From Streptomyces sp. CB02366 (lineage in GTDB: Bacteria > Actinomycetota > Actinomycetes > Streptomycetales > Streptomycetaceae), in assembly GCF_001905905.1 (NCBI RefSeq), contig NZ_LIVT01000016.1, forward strand, positions 20,469 through 84,468: 64,000 nucleotides of DNA, written 5' to 3'. The notes under the pieces are model-generated. The model worked only from the letters and a program-made list of their open reading frames with translations, was not told the origin of the DNA and searched no databases. The position numbers and the translations under genes were made by a program. Below, piece after piece: positions 16,980 to 25,564 of this stretch. Numbering within the stretch: the stretch's first letter is position 1; the number at the start of each line of letters is the position of its first letter.

Positions 16980-16993
16980 TTGCCTCAAGGCAA
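16980..16993. promoter_or_regulatory. MarR-like inverted repeat before the phosphatase/B12/STAS/MarR operon
   Basis: TTGCCT and its exact complement AGGCAA are separated by CA, giving a 14-base palindrome whose TTGCC...GGCAA arms resemble MarR-family operators. It lies 48 bases before the TTG start of the first gene in an operon whose last gene encodes a MarR protein, so autoregulation is a natural inference. The -10 and -35 elements are not evident. Confidence 0.5.
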
Positions 16994-17040
16994 TCGTCTA
17001 GTTGATGAGGTGAGGGGTCCGCCCAGCGGGCCCTCGATAT

Positions 17041-18696
17041 TTGGCTTCCACCCAAGCGCGAACCCTTGCGGACACGCATCCGGACTTCCCCTGGGGCCAG
17101 GCCCCCTACCCGGTGCTGATCGCCGACGCTCAGGGCCTCGTGGTGCGGTGCAACGAAGCGGCGGGGCAGGTGCTGCCCGCCGCCGCCCCCGGTGCGCCGC
17201 TCGCGGAAGTGGTCCCGGACTGGCTCAGCGAAGCACACGCCGAGCTGTACTCCCCAGGCCGCCCCACCGCACCGGAACCCGGCCGGGCGCCCGCCGGTGA
17301 CATCGGCGGGCGGTACTTCGAGGCGCACCCCACGGTGCGGGACGACGGTTCGGCGGCGTGGTGGCTGGTGGACGCCACCGACCACCGGCTCGTCCGGGAG
17401 GCCCTGCGCATGGAGCAGGAGCGCAGCGCGTTCCTCGCCAAGGCGTCCAGCTCCCTGCTGTCCTCCCTCAACCTGGAGCGCTGCATGGACGTGGCGGCAC
17501 GGATGGCCGCCGAGAAACTGGCCGACGCGGCGCTCGTGATCGCACCGGCGCGCGGACAGCGGCTGCCCGTGGTGACCTGCCTGCGCGGCGGCGACCCCGA
17601 GACGGCCACCGTGACGGTGGCCCCCGACTCCGTGCCGGGGCTGGGAGAGGCGCTGCGCGGGTTCCCGCCGGTGCCCTCGCGGTGGATCGACCCGAGCACG
17701 GCCCCCGCCTGGATGGTGCCCGAGGGCATGGGGCCGGCCGGCTCGATCGTGATCACCCCGCTGCCCGGGCACGGCGTCCCCGCCGGGGCCCTCATCCTGC
17801 TGCGCAAGGCCGACACCGCCGCCTTCACCGAGGAGGAGGAGATCTTCGCCCGGTTGTTCGCCGCCCGCGCGGGCGCGGGGATGTCGGCCGCCCGGCTGTA
17901 CGCGGAGCAGAGCTCGATCAGCGACCTGCTGATGCGGGAACTCCTGCCCCCGGCCCTGCACCGGGTCTCCGGGGTGGACTTCGCCGGCGGCTACCGGCCC
18001 TCGGCCGACCACGAGCGCATCGGGGGCGACTTCTACGACGTGCACCCCGCGTCCGACGAGGGAGAAGCCTCCCTGGTCCTGCTGGGGGACGTGTGCGGCA
18101 AGGGCCTGGAGGCCGCCGTGCTGACGGGCCGGATCCGCAACACGCTGCACGCGCTGCTGCCCCTGGCCGACGACCACCAGCGGATGCTCGACCTGCTGAA
18201 CACCTCGATGCTCAGCTCCCACCACACCCGCTTCGCGACCATGGTCCTGGCCTCCGCCCTGCGCCGGGGCAACACCGTGGACCTCAAGCTCACCAGCGGC
18301 GGCCACCCCAAACCGCTGATCGTCCGCGCGGACGGCACGGTGGAGGAGGCCGCCACCCACGGCACCCTGATCGGCGCCATCCCCACCATCGCCTGCACCA
18401 CCGTCACCGCCACCCTGGCGCCCGGCGAGTCCTGCGTCCTGTACACCGACGGCATCACCGAGGCCAGGGGCGGCCCGATGGGCGACGAGCTGTTCGGCGA
18501 CGAACGGCTCAAGCGCGCGCTCGCCGCCTGCGCGGGCATGCCCGCCGAGGGGGTCGTGGAGCACGTGCAGATGCTGGCCGGCCAGTGGCTGGGCGACCGC
18601 CCGCACGACGACATGGCCGTCGTCGTGATCTCCGCGCCCCGCACCCACCACCTGAGCGCGGTGAACGGGCACACCCGGGGCAGGTTCACCGCATGA
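17041..18696 (+). CDS. PAS-GAF-PP2C (RsbU/SpoIIE-type) serine phosphatase
   Basis: 551 residues. A PAS domain (about residues 20-120), a GAF domain (about 135-290) and a complete PPM phosphatase domain with all metal motifs: IGGDFYDV (Asp330), LLGDVCGKGLEAA (Asp350), TDGITEA and HDDMAVVVI. It should dephosphorylate a phospho-STAS antagonist, most plausibly the STAS protein two genes downstream. TTG 17041 is the first possible start after an in-frame stop at 17011 and has no clear ribosome site, so a slightly shorter protein is possible. Its stop overlaps the start of the next gene (ATGA). The promoter region carries a MarR-like palindrome. Confidence 0.88.
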   Translation: MASTQARTLADTHPDFPWGQAPYPVLIADAQGLVVRCNEAAGQVLPAAAPGAPLAEVVPDWLSEAHAELYSPGRPTAPEPGRAPAGDIGGRYFEAHPTVRDDGSAAWWLVDATDHRLVREALRMEQERSAFLAKASSSLLSSLNLERCMDVAARMAAEKLADAALVIAPARGQRLPVVTCLRGGDPETATVTVAPDSVPGLGEALRGFPPVPSRWIDPSTAPAWMVPEGMGPAGSIVITPLPGHGVPAGALILLRKADTAAFTEEEEIFARLFAARAGAGMSAARLYAEQSSISDLLMRELLPPALHRVSGVDFAGGYRPSADHERIGGDFYDVHPASDEGEASLVLLGDVCGKGLEAAVLTGRIRNTLHALLPLADDHQRMLDLLNTSMLSSHHTRFATMVLASALRRGNTVDLKLTSGGHPKPLIVRADGTVEEAATHGTLIGAIPTIACTTVTATLAPGESCVLYTDGITEARGGPMGDELFGDERLKRALAACAGMPAEGVVEHVQMLAGQWLGDRPHDDMAVVVISAPRTHHLSAVNGHTRGRFTA

Positions 18697-19787
18697 GCAC
18701 GAGCACCCCGCCCCGCCCGTCCGACGCCGAACACACCGGGCGGTCGGTGGAGCTGCTGTGGGACGCGGTCTCGGTCGGCGACGAGTACGCGGCCGGCGAG
18801 CTGGTCCTGCGCCTGCTCGACGAGGGGACCGACCCGGAGGCCGTCCTGCTGGACGTGATCGCCCGGGTGCAGAAGCGGGTCGGCGAGGAATGGGCGGCCA
18901 ACCGGATCAGCGTCGCCCAGGAGCACGCGGCGACCGCCATCAACGAACGGGTCGTCGCCGCGCTGGGCACGCACCCCGCCGCCCGCACCTCCGTCACCCG
19001 GGGCAGGGTCACGGTGGCCTGCGTGGACGGCGAATGGCACGGCCTGCCCGCACGCCTGCTGGCGGAGGTTTTGAAACTGCGCGGCTGGCGGGTCGACTAC
19101 CTGGGCGCCCAGATCCCCACCCCGCACCTGATCGTCCACCTGCACAACACCCGGGCCGACGCGGTGGCGCTCTCCAGCTCGATCCCCACCCGGCTGCCCA
19201 CCGCCCACGCGGCGATCACCGCGTGCCAGGCGATCGGCGTCCCCGTCCTCGTCGGCGGGGCCGCCTTCGGACCCGGGGGCCGGTACGCACGGCGGCTGGG
19301 CGCCGACGCCTGGGCCCCCGACGCCCGCGCCGCCGCCGACCTCCTCGCCCGGCGGCCGCCGCCCCGCCCGGAACCGGACCACCAGCAGTTCGACGACCTC
19401 CCGCACCTGGCCGACCAGGAGTACACCCTGGTCTCCCGCAGCAGCGCCGCCCTCGTACGCCAGGTCTTCACCGCGCTGGAGGACGCCTTCCCCGCGATGC
19501 GCTCCTACGACGTCGCCCAGCGCGAGCGCACCGCCGAGGACCTCGCGCACATCGTCGACTTCCTGGCCACCGCCCTCTACCTCGACGACGAGGAACTCTT
19601 CACCCGGTTCATCACCTGGACCGCGCACATCCTGGTGGCCCGGGGCGTCCCCGCGTCGAGCCTGCCGCCCGCCCTGGACCTGCTGGCCCGCGAGCTCAAG
19701 GACTTCCCCCGGGCCGTCCGCGTCCTCGGGGCCGGAAACCGGGCCCTCACCACCGACCACCCCACCGCCTCCGGGAACACCGCATGA
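18693..19787 (+). CDS. Cobalamin-binding protein with CarH-type photoreceptor signature
   Basis: 364 residues. Residues 15-90 form a B12-binding helical bundle carrying EEWAANRISVAQEH, an exact Wx9EH (Trp67, Glu77, His78), which in CarH/LitR shields the upper face of light-sensitive adenosylcobalamin. Residues 104-220 form the Rossmann-like B12 domain, where EWHGLP supplies His116 as candidate lower ligand (usual motif ExHxxG, here ending in Pro). There is no MerR DNA-binding domain. Instead a C-terminal helical domain of about 120 residues (from LVSRSSAALVRQVF) that I cannot assign ends the protein. It overlaps the phosphatase upstream and the STAS gene downstream by ATGA, so stoichiometric co-translation is likely. 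I infer a light or cobalamin input for partner switching. Confidence 0.85.
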   Translation: MSTSTPPRPSDAEHTGRSVELLWDAVSVGDEYAAGELVLRLLDEGTDPEAVLLDVIARVQKRVGEEWAANRISVAQEHAATAINERVVAALGTHPAARTSVTRGRVTVACVDGEWHGLPARLLAEVLKLRGWRVDYLGAQIPTPHLIVHLHNTRADAVALSSSIPTRLPTAHAAITACQAIGVPVLVGGAAFGPGGRYARRLGADAWAPDARAAADLLARRPPPRPEPDHQQFDDLPHLADQEYTLVSRSSAALVRQVFTALEDAFPAMRSYDVAQRERTAEDLAHIVDFLATALYLDDEELFTRFITWTAHILVARGVPASSLPPALDLLARELKDFPRAVRVLGAGNRALTTDHPTASGNTA

Positions 19788-20206
19788 CCACGCACCCCCA
19801 GCACAACCTCCGGCTGACCACGGTCGACGAGCAGGACAGCATCCGCATAGAGCTCCACGGAGACCTCGACTACGACAACGCCGACCTCCTCGTGCGGGAG
19901 GCCGCCGCCCGGCTCGCCGCACGGCCGGGCCTGACCGATCTGCATCTGCGATGCGCGGATGTCGAGGCGGTCGACTCCATGGGCCTGTGCGCCCTGCTGA
20001 TGATCGCGCGCCGCACCGCCGAGGCGGGGGTGCGGCTGCACCTGGACGAGCGGCCCGCGCGGCTGGAACGGCTTCTGGCCCTCACCGGTACGCTGGGCCA
20101 CCTCACGGCCGCGCCACCGCCCCGGCCCCCGGCGCCCCCGGCGCCCTCCTCGGGGACCGAGGGCGCCGGAGCGCCCCGCCCCACCGGACCGGCCAGCACC
20201 ACCTGA
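19784..20206 (+). CDS. STAS-domain anti-sigma factor antagonist
   Basis: 140 residues: a STAS domain (about residues 8-110) plus a Pro/Ala/Ser-rich tail. The switch Ser is in VDSMGLCALL (Ser65), the position phosphorylated in SpoIIAA, RsbV and BldG. The ATG overlaps the stop of the B12 gene. The expected role is to bind a GHKL-type anti-sigma kinase when dephosphorylated. No such kinase is encoded in the window, so the partner must be elsewhere. The neighbouring PP2C is the obvious activator. The unusual 30-residue acidic-poor tail is absent from typical antagonists. Confidence 0.87.
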   Translation: MTTHPQHNLRLTTVDEQDSIRIELHGDLDYDNADLLVREAAARLAARPGLTDLHLRCADVEAVDSMGLCALLMIARRTAEAGVRLHLDERPARLERLLALTGTLGHLTAAPPPRPPAPPAPSSGTEGAGAPRPTGPASTT

Positions 20207-20255
20207 GCCACTGCCCGGCGCTCCACCGGGCAGAAGCACCCACCGACGGGCAACC

Positions 20256-20762
20256 ATGACCGCACCAGAGGCCGCCGCCGACGGAGGCCGGCAGGAGCCG
20301 GCCCACGCCGCGAGTTCGATCGTCGAGCTCCTCGACGTGATGTGGGACCACGCCAGGAACGCCACCACGGGCATGAGCGCGCCCGGTTCCACCTCCCAGC
20401 TCCGGCTGATGTACGTCGTCGACGGCGAGGAGGGCGTCCGCATGCGCACGGTGTGCCACCGCCTCGCCTCCGCGCCGCCGACGGTGACCCGCATGTGCGA
20501 CCGCCTGCAGGCCATCGGCTTCCTCGAACGCCTGCCGTGCCCGGGCAACGGCCGCGAGGTCGCGCTCCGGCTCACCGCCGCCGGGAGGGAGCACCTGCAA
20601 CGCATCCGCGCCCAGCGCGACACCGTGCTCCACCAGGCCATAGCGAACATGCCGCCCGGGGAACGCGGGGCCCTCGCCCTGGGACTCGCCGGGCTGCGGG
20701 CCCAGCTCGACTCCGCCCACGCCGAGGAGCGCCGCGCCCCCGGCAGCCCCTCGGCGGCCTGA
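20256..20762 (+). CDS. MarR family transcriptional regulator
   Basis: 168 residues with the MarR winged helix: recognition region RMRTVCHRLASAPPTVTRMCDRL (quoted in parts: helix 2 is RTVCHRLAS, helix 3 is PTVTRMCDRL) and a wing ending VALRLTAAGREHL. It begins 49 bases after the STAS stop on the same strand with no hairpin between, so it is probably the last gene of the phosphatase/B12/STAS operon. The TTGCC-type palindrome at 16980-16993 is a candidate binding site. A final hairpin at 20865-20889 closes the unit. Ligand unknown. Confidence 0.87.
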   Translation: MTAPEAAADGGRQEPAHAASSIVELLDVMWDHARNATTGMSAPGSTSQLRLMYVVDGEEGVRMRTVCHRLASAPPTVTRMCDRLQAIGFLERLPCPGNGREVALRLTAAGREHLQRIRAQRDTVLHQAIANMPPGERGALALGLAGLRAQLDSAHAEERRAPGSPSAA

Positions 20763-20864
20763 CCGGCGGGGCGGCGCGGCGGAGCCCCCGGCGCGCGTCC
20801 GCCGGGCCGTGACCGCGGCGCCCGGCCCTGCCAGGAGGACCGCGGGAGCCCGGCATGATCCGAA

Positions 20865-20889
20865 CGGGACGGCCCCGAGGGCCGTCCCG
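20865..20889. terminator. Bidirectional hairpin terminator
   Basis: An 11-bp perfect stem, CGGGACGGCCC at 20865-20875 and its complement at 20879-20889, with a CGA loop. It lies between the converging MarR and TetR genes. Confidence 0.8.
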
Positions 20890-20910
20890 GCGCCGTCGGC
20901 GGGACCGTCC

Positions 20911-21555
20911 TCAGTCGGCCGGGGGCGTCCACGGGCGGGCGTGCATCAGGTTCTCCAGACCCGCCCAGGCGAAGTTCATCAGGGTCGCCGCGGCCTCCCG
21001 CGCCGAGACGTCCGGGGTGTCGTTGGCCCAGCCCGCCAGCGACTCCGCCGCGCCCACCAGGGCCTGCGCGAGTCCCGCCACGTCCCGGTCGGCGAGCGCG
21101 GGGTCGCTGTGCGCCTCGCGGGCGGCGTCCCCGATCAGGCCCGTCACGAACGCGACGATCTCGTCCCGCATGCGGCCGACCTCGCTGACGAACGGCTCGC
21201 CGTGCGACCGCGCCTGACGGTGCAGCACCGACCAGGCGTCCGGGTTCTCGGCGGTGTGGACGAAGAACGCCCGCAGCCCCGCCCACAGCCGGGCGTCGGC
21301 GGGCAGGGACGGGTCCACCCCGGCCCGCACCGCCTCCAGCAGGGCGTCGGCCTCGCGCTTGATGCAGGCGGAGAACAGGTCCTCCTTGGAGTTCAGGTAC
21401 AGGTAGACCAAGGGCTTGGAGACGCCCGCCAGCTCCGCGATCTCGTCCATGGAGGCGGCCCGGTAGCCCCGTTGGCCGAAGGTCCGCACGGCGGCGTCCA
21501 TCATCTGCCGCTCGCGTACGGCGCGCGGCATCCGCTTGCCCTTCACAGCACCCAT
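20911..21555 (-). CDS. TetR/AcrR family transcriptional regulator
   Basis: 214 residues. The N-terminal helix-turn-helix is canonical: MDAAVRTFGQRGYRAASMDE, then IAELAGVSKPLVYLYLNSKEDLF. The remaining 150 residues are the helical ligand-binding domain. It starts at ATG 21555 and diverges from a secreted hydrolase across 211 bases, the usual arrangement for a TetR repressor and its target. I found no strong palindrome in that spacer, so control of the hydrolase is inferred from position only. The ligand is unknown. Confidence 0.88.
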   Translation of the reverse strand: MGAVKGKRMPRAVRERQMMDAAVRTFGQRGYRAASMDEIAELAGVSKPLVYLYLNSKEDLFSACIKREADALLEAVRAGVDPSLPADARLWAGLRAFFVHTAENPDAWSVLHRQARSHGEPFVSEVGRMRDEIVAFVTGLIGDAAREAHSDPALADRDVAGLAQALVGAAESLAGWANDTPDVSAREAAATLMNFAWAGLENLMHARPWTPPAD

Positions 21556-21766
21556 GTCCGGTTTCCTCCCCGCCCCCGCTGCCCTGCTCCCCGTCCACCC
21601 TACGGCGGTCGGCGGCCCGGCGTCGCAGCGAGTGATCAAGGAAACCGGCCGGAGGGGGGCGAGGCCTCCGCGACCTCTGGACGAGGAGGGGGTCCTCCCG
21701 TGGGCCGACCCGCTTCCACCCGTCGTCCGACGCGGCCCGGCGGCCCCGCCGCCTAGCGTGGCGGAC

Positions 21767-23050
21767 ATGACGACCTCTCCGTACCGGCGGCGGCGCACGG
21801 CCGCCGCGACCGCCGCCGCGCTGGCGCTGGCCGCCCTGACCGCCCTGGCCGGAACGGCCGCGCCCGCAGCGGCGTCCGGGCGGACGGCCGCGCCGGGCGC
21901 CGCCCCGGCCACCGCCCCCGCCGGGACCCCGGGGCCCCGCACCGCGGCCCCGGCGCCGACGACCACCGCTGCCTCCCCGTTGGCGCTCCCCCGGCCCACC
22001 GGCCCGTACGCCACCGGCCGTGACGCCCTCCTTCTCACCGATCACGCGCGCCCCGACCCCTGGGCGCCGGCCGCCGGTCCGCGCCGGCTCCCGGTCACGC
22101 TGCACTACCCGGCCCGCCCCGGCACCGGCGGCGACCCGGCCCCGTACATGGCCGAGGAGGAGGCCCGGGCGATGCTCGCGCAACGCGGGCTCGACGACCC
22201 GGCGTGGCCCGGCCGGGTCGCCGCCGCCCGGACCCACGCCCGTACGGCGGCCGTGCCCGCTCCGGGGCGCTTCCCGCTGGTGCTCCTCTCGCCCGGCTTC
22301 GGCACGCCCCGGGCCACGCTGACCGGGCTCGCGGAGGAACTGGCGAGCCGGGGCTACGTCGTGGCGAGTGCGGACCACCCGTACGAGACCACCGGCATGG
22401 AGCTGCCGGACGGGCGGGTCCTGCCGTGCGCCGCCTGCGACGCGGTGGACGCGCAGCCGGACGAGGCCGGGCGGCGGAAGGTGCTGGCCGCCGTCTCCAC
22501 CGGACGCGCCGCCGACTTCTCGTTCCTGCTGGACCGGCTGACGGGCCCGCGCCCGGCCTGGCGGTACGCCCGGACGATCGATCCGCGCCGGGTGGGCATG
22601 GCGGGCCACTCCATCGGGGGCAACGCGGCCGCCTCCACCATGGCCGCCGACCGCCGGGTGGACGCGGGCGTCGACATGGACGGCACGTTCTTCGACCCGG
22701 TGAGCGCCCGGGGCCTCGGCGGGCGGCCGTTCCTGATGCTGGGGACCGACCCGGGGCACGCTCCCGGCGCGGGCGACACGTCCTGGGACGAGGGCTGGGC
22801 GCGGCTGGACGGCTTCAAGCGGTGGCTGACGGTCCGGGACTCCGGCCACTTCACCTTCACCGACACCCCGGAGATCGGGGAGCAGCTCGGCATCGTGGAC
22901 CCGGGCGCGCCGCTCTCCGCCGCCCGTTCGACCACGATCACCCGCGTCTATGTGACCGCCTTCCTCGACCGGACCCTGCGCGGCCGGCCGGCCCGGCTGC
23001 TGGACGGCCCGAGCCCGGCCCACCCCGAGGTGCTCTTCCAGCGCCCCTGA
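21767..23050 (+). CDS. Secreted alpha/beta hydrolase (platelet-activating-factor acetylhydrolase/lipase-like)
   Basis: 427 residues with a signal peptide (twin-basic start MTTSPYRRRR, hydrophobic core to about residue 37), then an Ala/Pro/Thr-rich linker to about residue 75. The hydrolase domain has the nucleophile elbow GHSIGG (Ser282), a likely acid Asp in DMDGTFF, and His in DSGHFTFTD. The oxyanion region is LLSPGFGTPR. This pattern fits the PAF-acetylhydrolase/Streptomyces lipase group, acting on small esters outside the cell. ATG 21767 was chosen at the signal peptide; earlier in-frame starts fall in the promoter. It ends before a long hairpin. Confidence 0.82.
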   Translation: MTTSPYRRRRTAAATAAALALAALTALAGTAAPAAASGRTAAPGAAPATAPAGTPGPRTAAPAPTTTAASPLALPRPTGPYATGRDALLLTDHARPDPWAPAAGPRRLPVTLHYPARPGTGGDPAPYMAEEEARAMLAQRGLDDPAWPGRVAAARTHARTAAVPAPGRFPLVLLSPGFGTPRATLTGLAEELASRGYVVASADHPYETTGMELPDGRVLPCAACDAVDAQPDEAGRRKVLAAVSTGRAADFSFLLDRLTGPRPAWRYARTIDPRRVGMAGHSIGGNAAASTMAADRRVDAGVDMDGTFFDPVSARGLGGRPFLMLGTDPGHAPGAGDTSWDEGWARLDGFKRWLTVRDSGHFTFTDTPEIGEQLGIVDPGAPLSAARSTTITRVYVTAFLDRTLRGRPARLLDGPSPAHPEVLFQRP

Positions 23051-23078
23051 CCGCCCGGGGGCCGGGCGGGCGGAACAC

Positions 23079-23134
23079 GACGGCGCCCCCGGGCCGTCCG
23101 CGTACGGGGTACGTGGTGGCTCGGGGGCGCCGTC
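23079..23134. terminator. Bidirectional hairpin terminator
   Basis: GACGGCGCCCCCG (23079-23091) pairs with its complement at 23122-23134, 13 bp with a 30-base loop. The loop itself can form a small CGTA/TACG stem. It separates the convergent hydrolase and symporter genes. Confidence 0.72.
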
Positions 23135-23153
23135 GGGCGTGCGGGTGAGGGCG

Positions 23154-24554
23154 CTACGCGGTGACGGGCACCGCGTCGCGGACCTCGTCGCGGTCGGCGT
23201 CCCGGTCCTCGTCGCGCCGGCCGGCCTCGTCGTCGAGGGAGTCGATCGGGGAGGCCGAGGCGGTGGCGTACGCGTCGTGGTCGAGGATCTTCTCGCGGGC
23301 CGCGACGATCACCGGGACCAGCGCCTGGCCGGCCACGTTGGTGGCGGTGCGCATCATGTCCAGGATCGGGTCGATCGCCATGAGCAGGCCGACGCCCTCC
23401 AGGGGGAGGCCCAGCGTGGACAGGGTGAGGGTCAGCATGACCGTGGCGCCGGTGAGGCCGGCGGTGGCCGCCGAGCCGATCACCGAGACGAAGGCGATCA
23501 GGAGGTAGTCGCCGATGCCCAGCTGCACGTCGAAGATCTGCGCGATGAAGATCGCCGCCAGCGCCGGGTAGATCGCGGCGCAGCCGTCCATCTTGGTGGT
23601 CGCGCCGAACGGGACGGCGAAGGAGGCGTACTCCTTCGGGACGCCGAGGCGCTCGGTGACCCGCTGGGTGACCGGCATGGTGCCGACCGAGGAGCGGGAG
23701 ACGAAGGCGAGCTGGATGGCGGGCCAGGCGCCCTTGAAGAACTGGAGCGGGCTGACCTTGGCGACGGTGGCCAGGAGCAGCGGGTAGACGCCGAACATCA
23801 CCAGGGCGCAGCCGATGTAGACGTCGGCGGTGAACGTCGCGTACTTGCCGATGAGGTCCCAGCCGTAGTCCGCGATGGCGTAGCCGATGAGGCCGACGGT
23901 GCCGATCGGGGCGAGGCGGATGACCCACCACAGGGCCTTCTGGAGCAGCTCCAGGACGGCCTGGCTGAAGGTGAGGATCGGCTTGGCCTTCTCACCGAGC
24001 TTGAGCGCGGCGATACCGGCGACGGCGGCCATGAACACGATCTGGAGCACGTTCAGCTCGGTGAACGGCGTGATCACGTTGTCCGGGACGATGCCGGTCA
24101 GGAAGTCGATCCAGCTGCCCTTGGTCTCGGAGAGCGCGCCGTCCTTCGGCGTGAGTCCGGTGCCGGAGCCCGGGTTGGTGATCAGGCCGATCGCGAGGCC
24201 GATGGCGACCGCGATCAGGGAGGTGATCATGAACCAGAGCAGGGTGCGGGTCGCGAGCCGGGCGGCGTTGTTGACCTGGCGCAGGTTGGTGATCGACACC
24301 AGGATCGCGAAGAAGACCAGCGGGGCCACGGCCAGCTTGAGGAGCTGGACGAAGAGCGAGCCGATCTCGTCGAGGGTGGTGACGAGCCAGCCGAGGTCCT
24401 GGCTGCGGGCCAGCCAGCCGAGGAGCACACCGAGGACCAGACCGGCGACGATCTGGATCCAGAACGGGACGCCGGGTATACGGGGACGGGAACCGGGACC
24501 GGAGCCGGCTGGCTGCTCGGCCTCGGGGGCGACGGACGCGGGGGACGCGGACAC
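23154..24554 (-). CDS. Dicarboxylate/amino acid:cation symporter (DAACS, GltP/DctA family)
   Basis: An inner-membrane Na+- or H+-coupled transporter for C4-dicarboxylates or acidic amino acids. 466 residues from GTG 24554, which sits 7 bases after GGAG; GTG 24560 is an alternative but too close to that site. Family landmarks include the hairpin-1 Ser-rich turn in VSRSSVGTMPVT, the unwound TM7 motif GATTKMDGCAA (NMDG in most relatives, here KMDG), and DPILDMMRTATNVAGQ in TM8. The C-terminal 35 residues are an acidic, Arg-rich cytosolic tail. It is monocistronic. Confidence 0.87.
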   Translation of the reverse strand: MSASPASVAPEAEQPAGSGPGSRPRIPGVPFWIQIVAGLVLGVLLGWLARSQDLGWLVTTLDEIGSLFVQLLKLAVAPLVFFAILVSITNLRQVNNAARLATRTLLWFMITSLIAVAIGLAIGLITNPGSGTGLTPKDGALSETKGSWIDFLTGIVPDNVITPFTELNVLQIVFMAAVAGIAALKLGEKAKPILTFSQAVLELLQKALWWVIRLAPIGTVGLIGYAIADYGWDLIGKYATFTADVYIGCALVMFGVYPLLLATVAKVSPLQFFKGAWPAIQLAFVSRSSVGTMPVTQRVTERLGVPKEYASFAVPFGATTKMDGCAAIYPALAAIFIAQIFDVQLGIGDYLLIAFVSVIGSAATAGLTGATVMLTLTLSTLGLPLEGVGLLMAIDPILDMMRTATNVAGQALVPVIVAAREKILDHDAYATASASPIDSLDDEAGRRDEDRDADRDEVRDAVPVTA

Positions 24555-24900
24555 GGACACACTCCAACAGGGGTCGCATCGGGACGCGCAGAGGTGGTCC
24601 GCGCGATCGTGCGGTGGAACGGGGACGGGGTCGCGGCGCCCGCGCCGGGGGCGGCGCCGCTGCATGATGCCGTATCAGACGTTGCGGCAACAGACCGCGG
24701 ACATACAGCGGCAGAGATCGACATGCAGGCGCGCCACGAGCGGGATGCTCGCGGCATGACGGAGGCGCACAGCTGTCTTCATAGCGCATACGTTAACACT
24801 TGTACTTTGAGAAGCCCAAAGCCCTTCTTTGACTCACGGGCAGGGCTCCACGGTCGGAAAAGGCCGGAAAGCGTCGGAATACCGTCCGGAACGCCGCGGA

Positions 24901-24934
24901 CCCCGGGCGGGAGCCGGTCGGCTCCCGCCCGGGG
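24901..24934 (-). terminator. Strong hairpin terminator downstream of the DUF4229 gene
   Basis: A perfect 15-bp stem, CCCCGGGCGGGAGCC at 24901-24915 with its complement at 24920-24934 and a 4-base loop. It follows the DUF4229 gene on the minus strand and insulates the symporter promoter. Confidence 0.8.
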
Positions 24935-25048
24935 TCCGGGGGAGAAGGGGGGCGCAGGAGGCGCGCGTGTGAGGAGGCTTGCGGGGCGCCCGCAGGCGTC
25001 CCCGTACGGCAGCCGCCGGGGGCCGCGTCCTCGCGGGCGCGGCCGGCG

Positions 25049-25342
25049 CTACTGGACCGCGTCCTCGCGGGTGCGGTTGGCGTCGAGGCGCGCCTTGGTG
25101 CGGTCGACCTTGGTGACGATCTGCTCGGACATCTCGTCGCGCTGCTTGCGCAGCAGCACATAGCTGAGCGGGGCGGAGAGGACGAGGCCGAGGAGGATCA
25201 CCCAGACCGTGTTGGAGCCGCCGAGGCCGGAGGGGACCAGTCCGAAGTGGACGGCGACACCGGCGACGAAGAAACAGCCGACGAAGATCAGCAGGCGCAA
25301 CGCCGTGTAACGGATCATCGCGCTCGGCTTGGCAGCGGACAC
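25049..25342 (-). CDS. DUF4229 family small membrane protein
   Basis: 97 residues from GTG 25342. Two transmembrane segments (about residues 13-33 and 42-64) precede a charged, helical C-terminal tail rich in Arg, Lys, Asp and Glu that is probably cytosolic (LRKQRDEMSEQIVTKVDRTK). It matches the small actinobacterial DUF4229 family of unknown function. ATG eight codons later is an alternative start. It lies downstream of mqnE on the same strand but 222 bases away, so a shared transcript is possible and not certain. Confidence 0.75.
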   Translation of the reverse strand: MSAAKPSAMIRYTALRLLIFVGCFFVAGVAVHFGLVPSGLGGSNTVWVILLGLVLSAPLSYVLLRKQRDEMSEQIVTKVDRTKARLDANRTREDAVQ

Positions 25343-25564
25343 GGTGGGCCCTCTCTTCCCGGGAACTCTCGACACGCTTCTGCCCGTCCAGTGAAGCATG
25401 GCCCGAATTCTCTCGGTTCAGGGGGTTGGCGGACGCCGGAAAGCCCCGGCCGGGGACGGCGGCCGGGGCTTTCGCCGCACCGGAAGGCGCGGGGCGGTGC
25501 GGGGCGCCGGACGGCACGGGCGCGCGTCGGGCGTCGGACGCCTCGGCGCACGCCGGGGCCGGCC

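Noticed and set aside
23139..25163. A 674-codon Arg/Gly/Asp-rich + strand frame over the symporter
   Set aside because: Composition is low-complexity and the minus strand encodes a conserved transporter.
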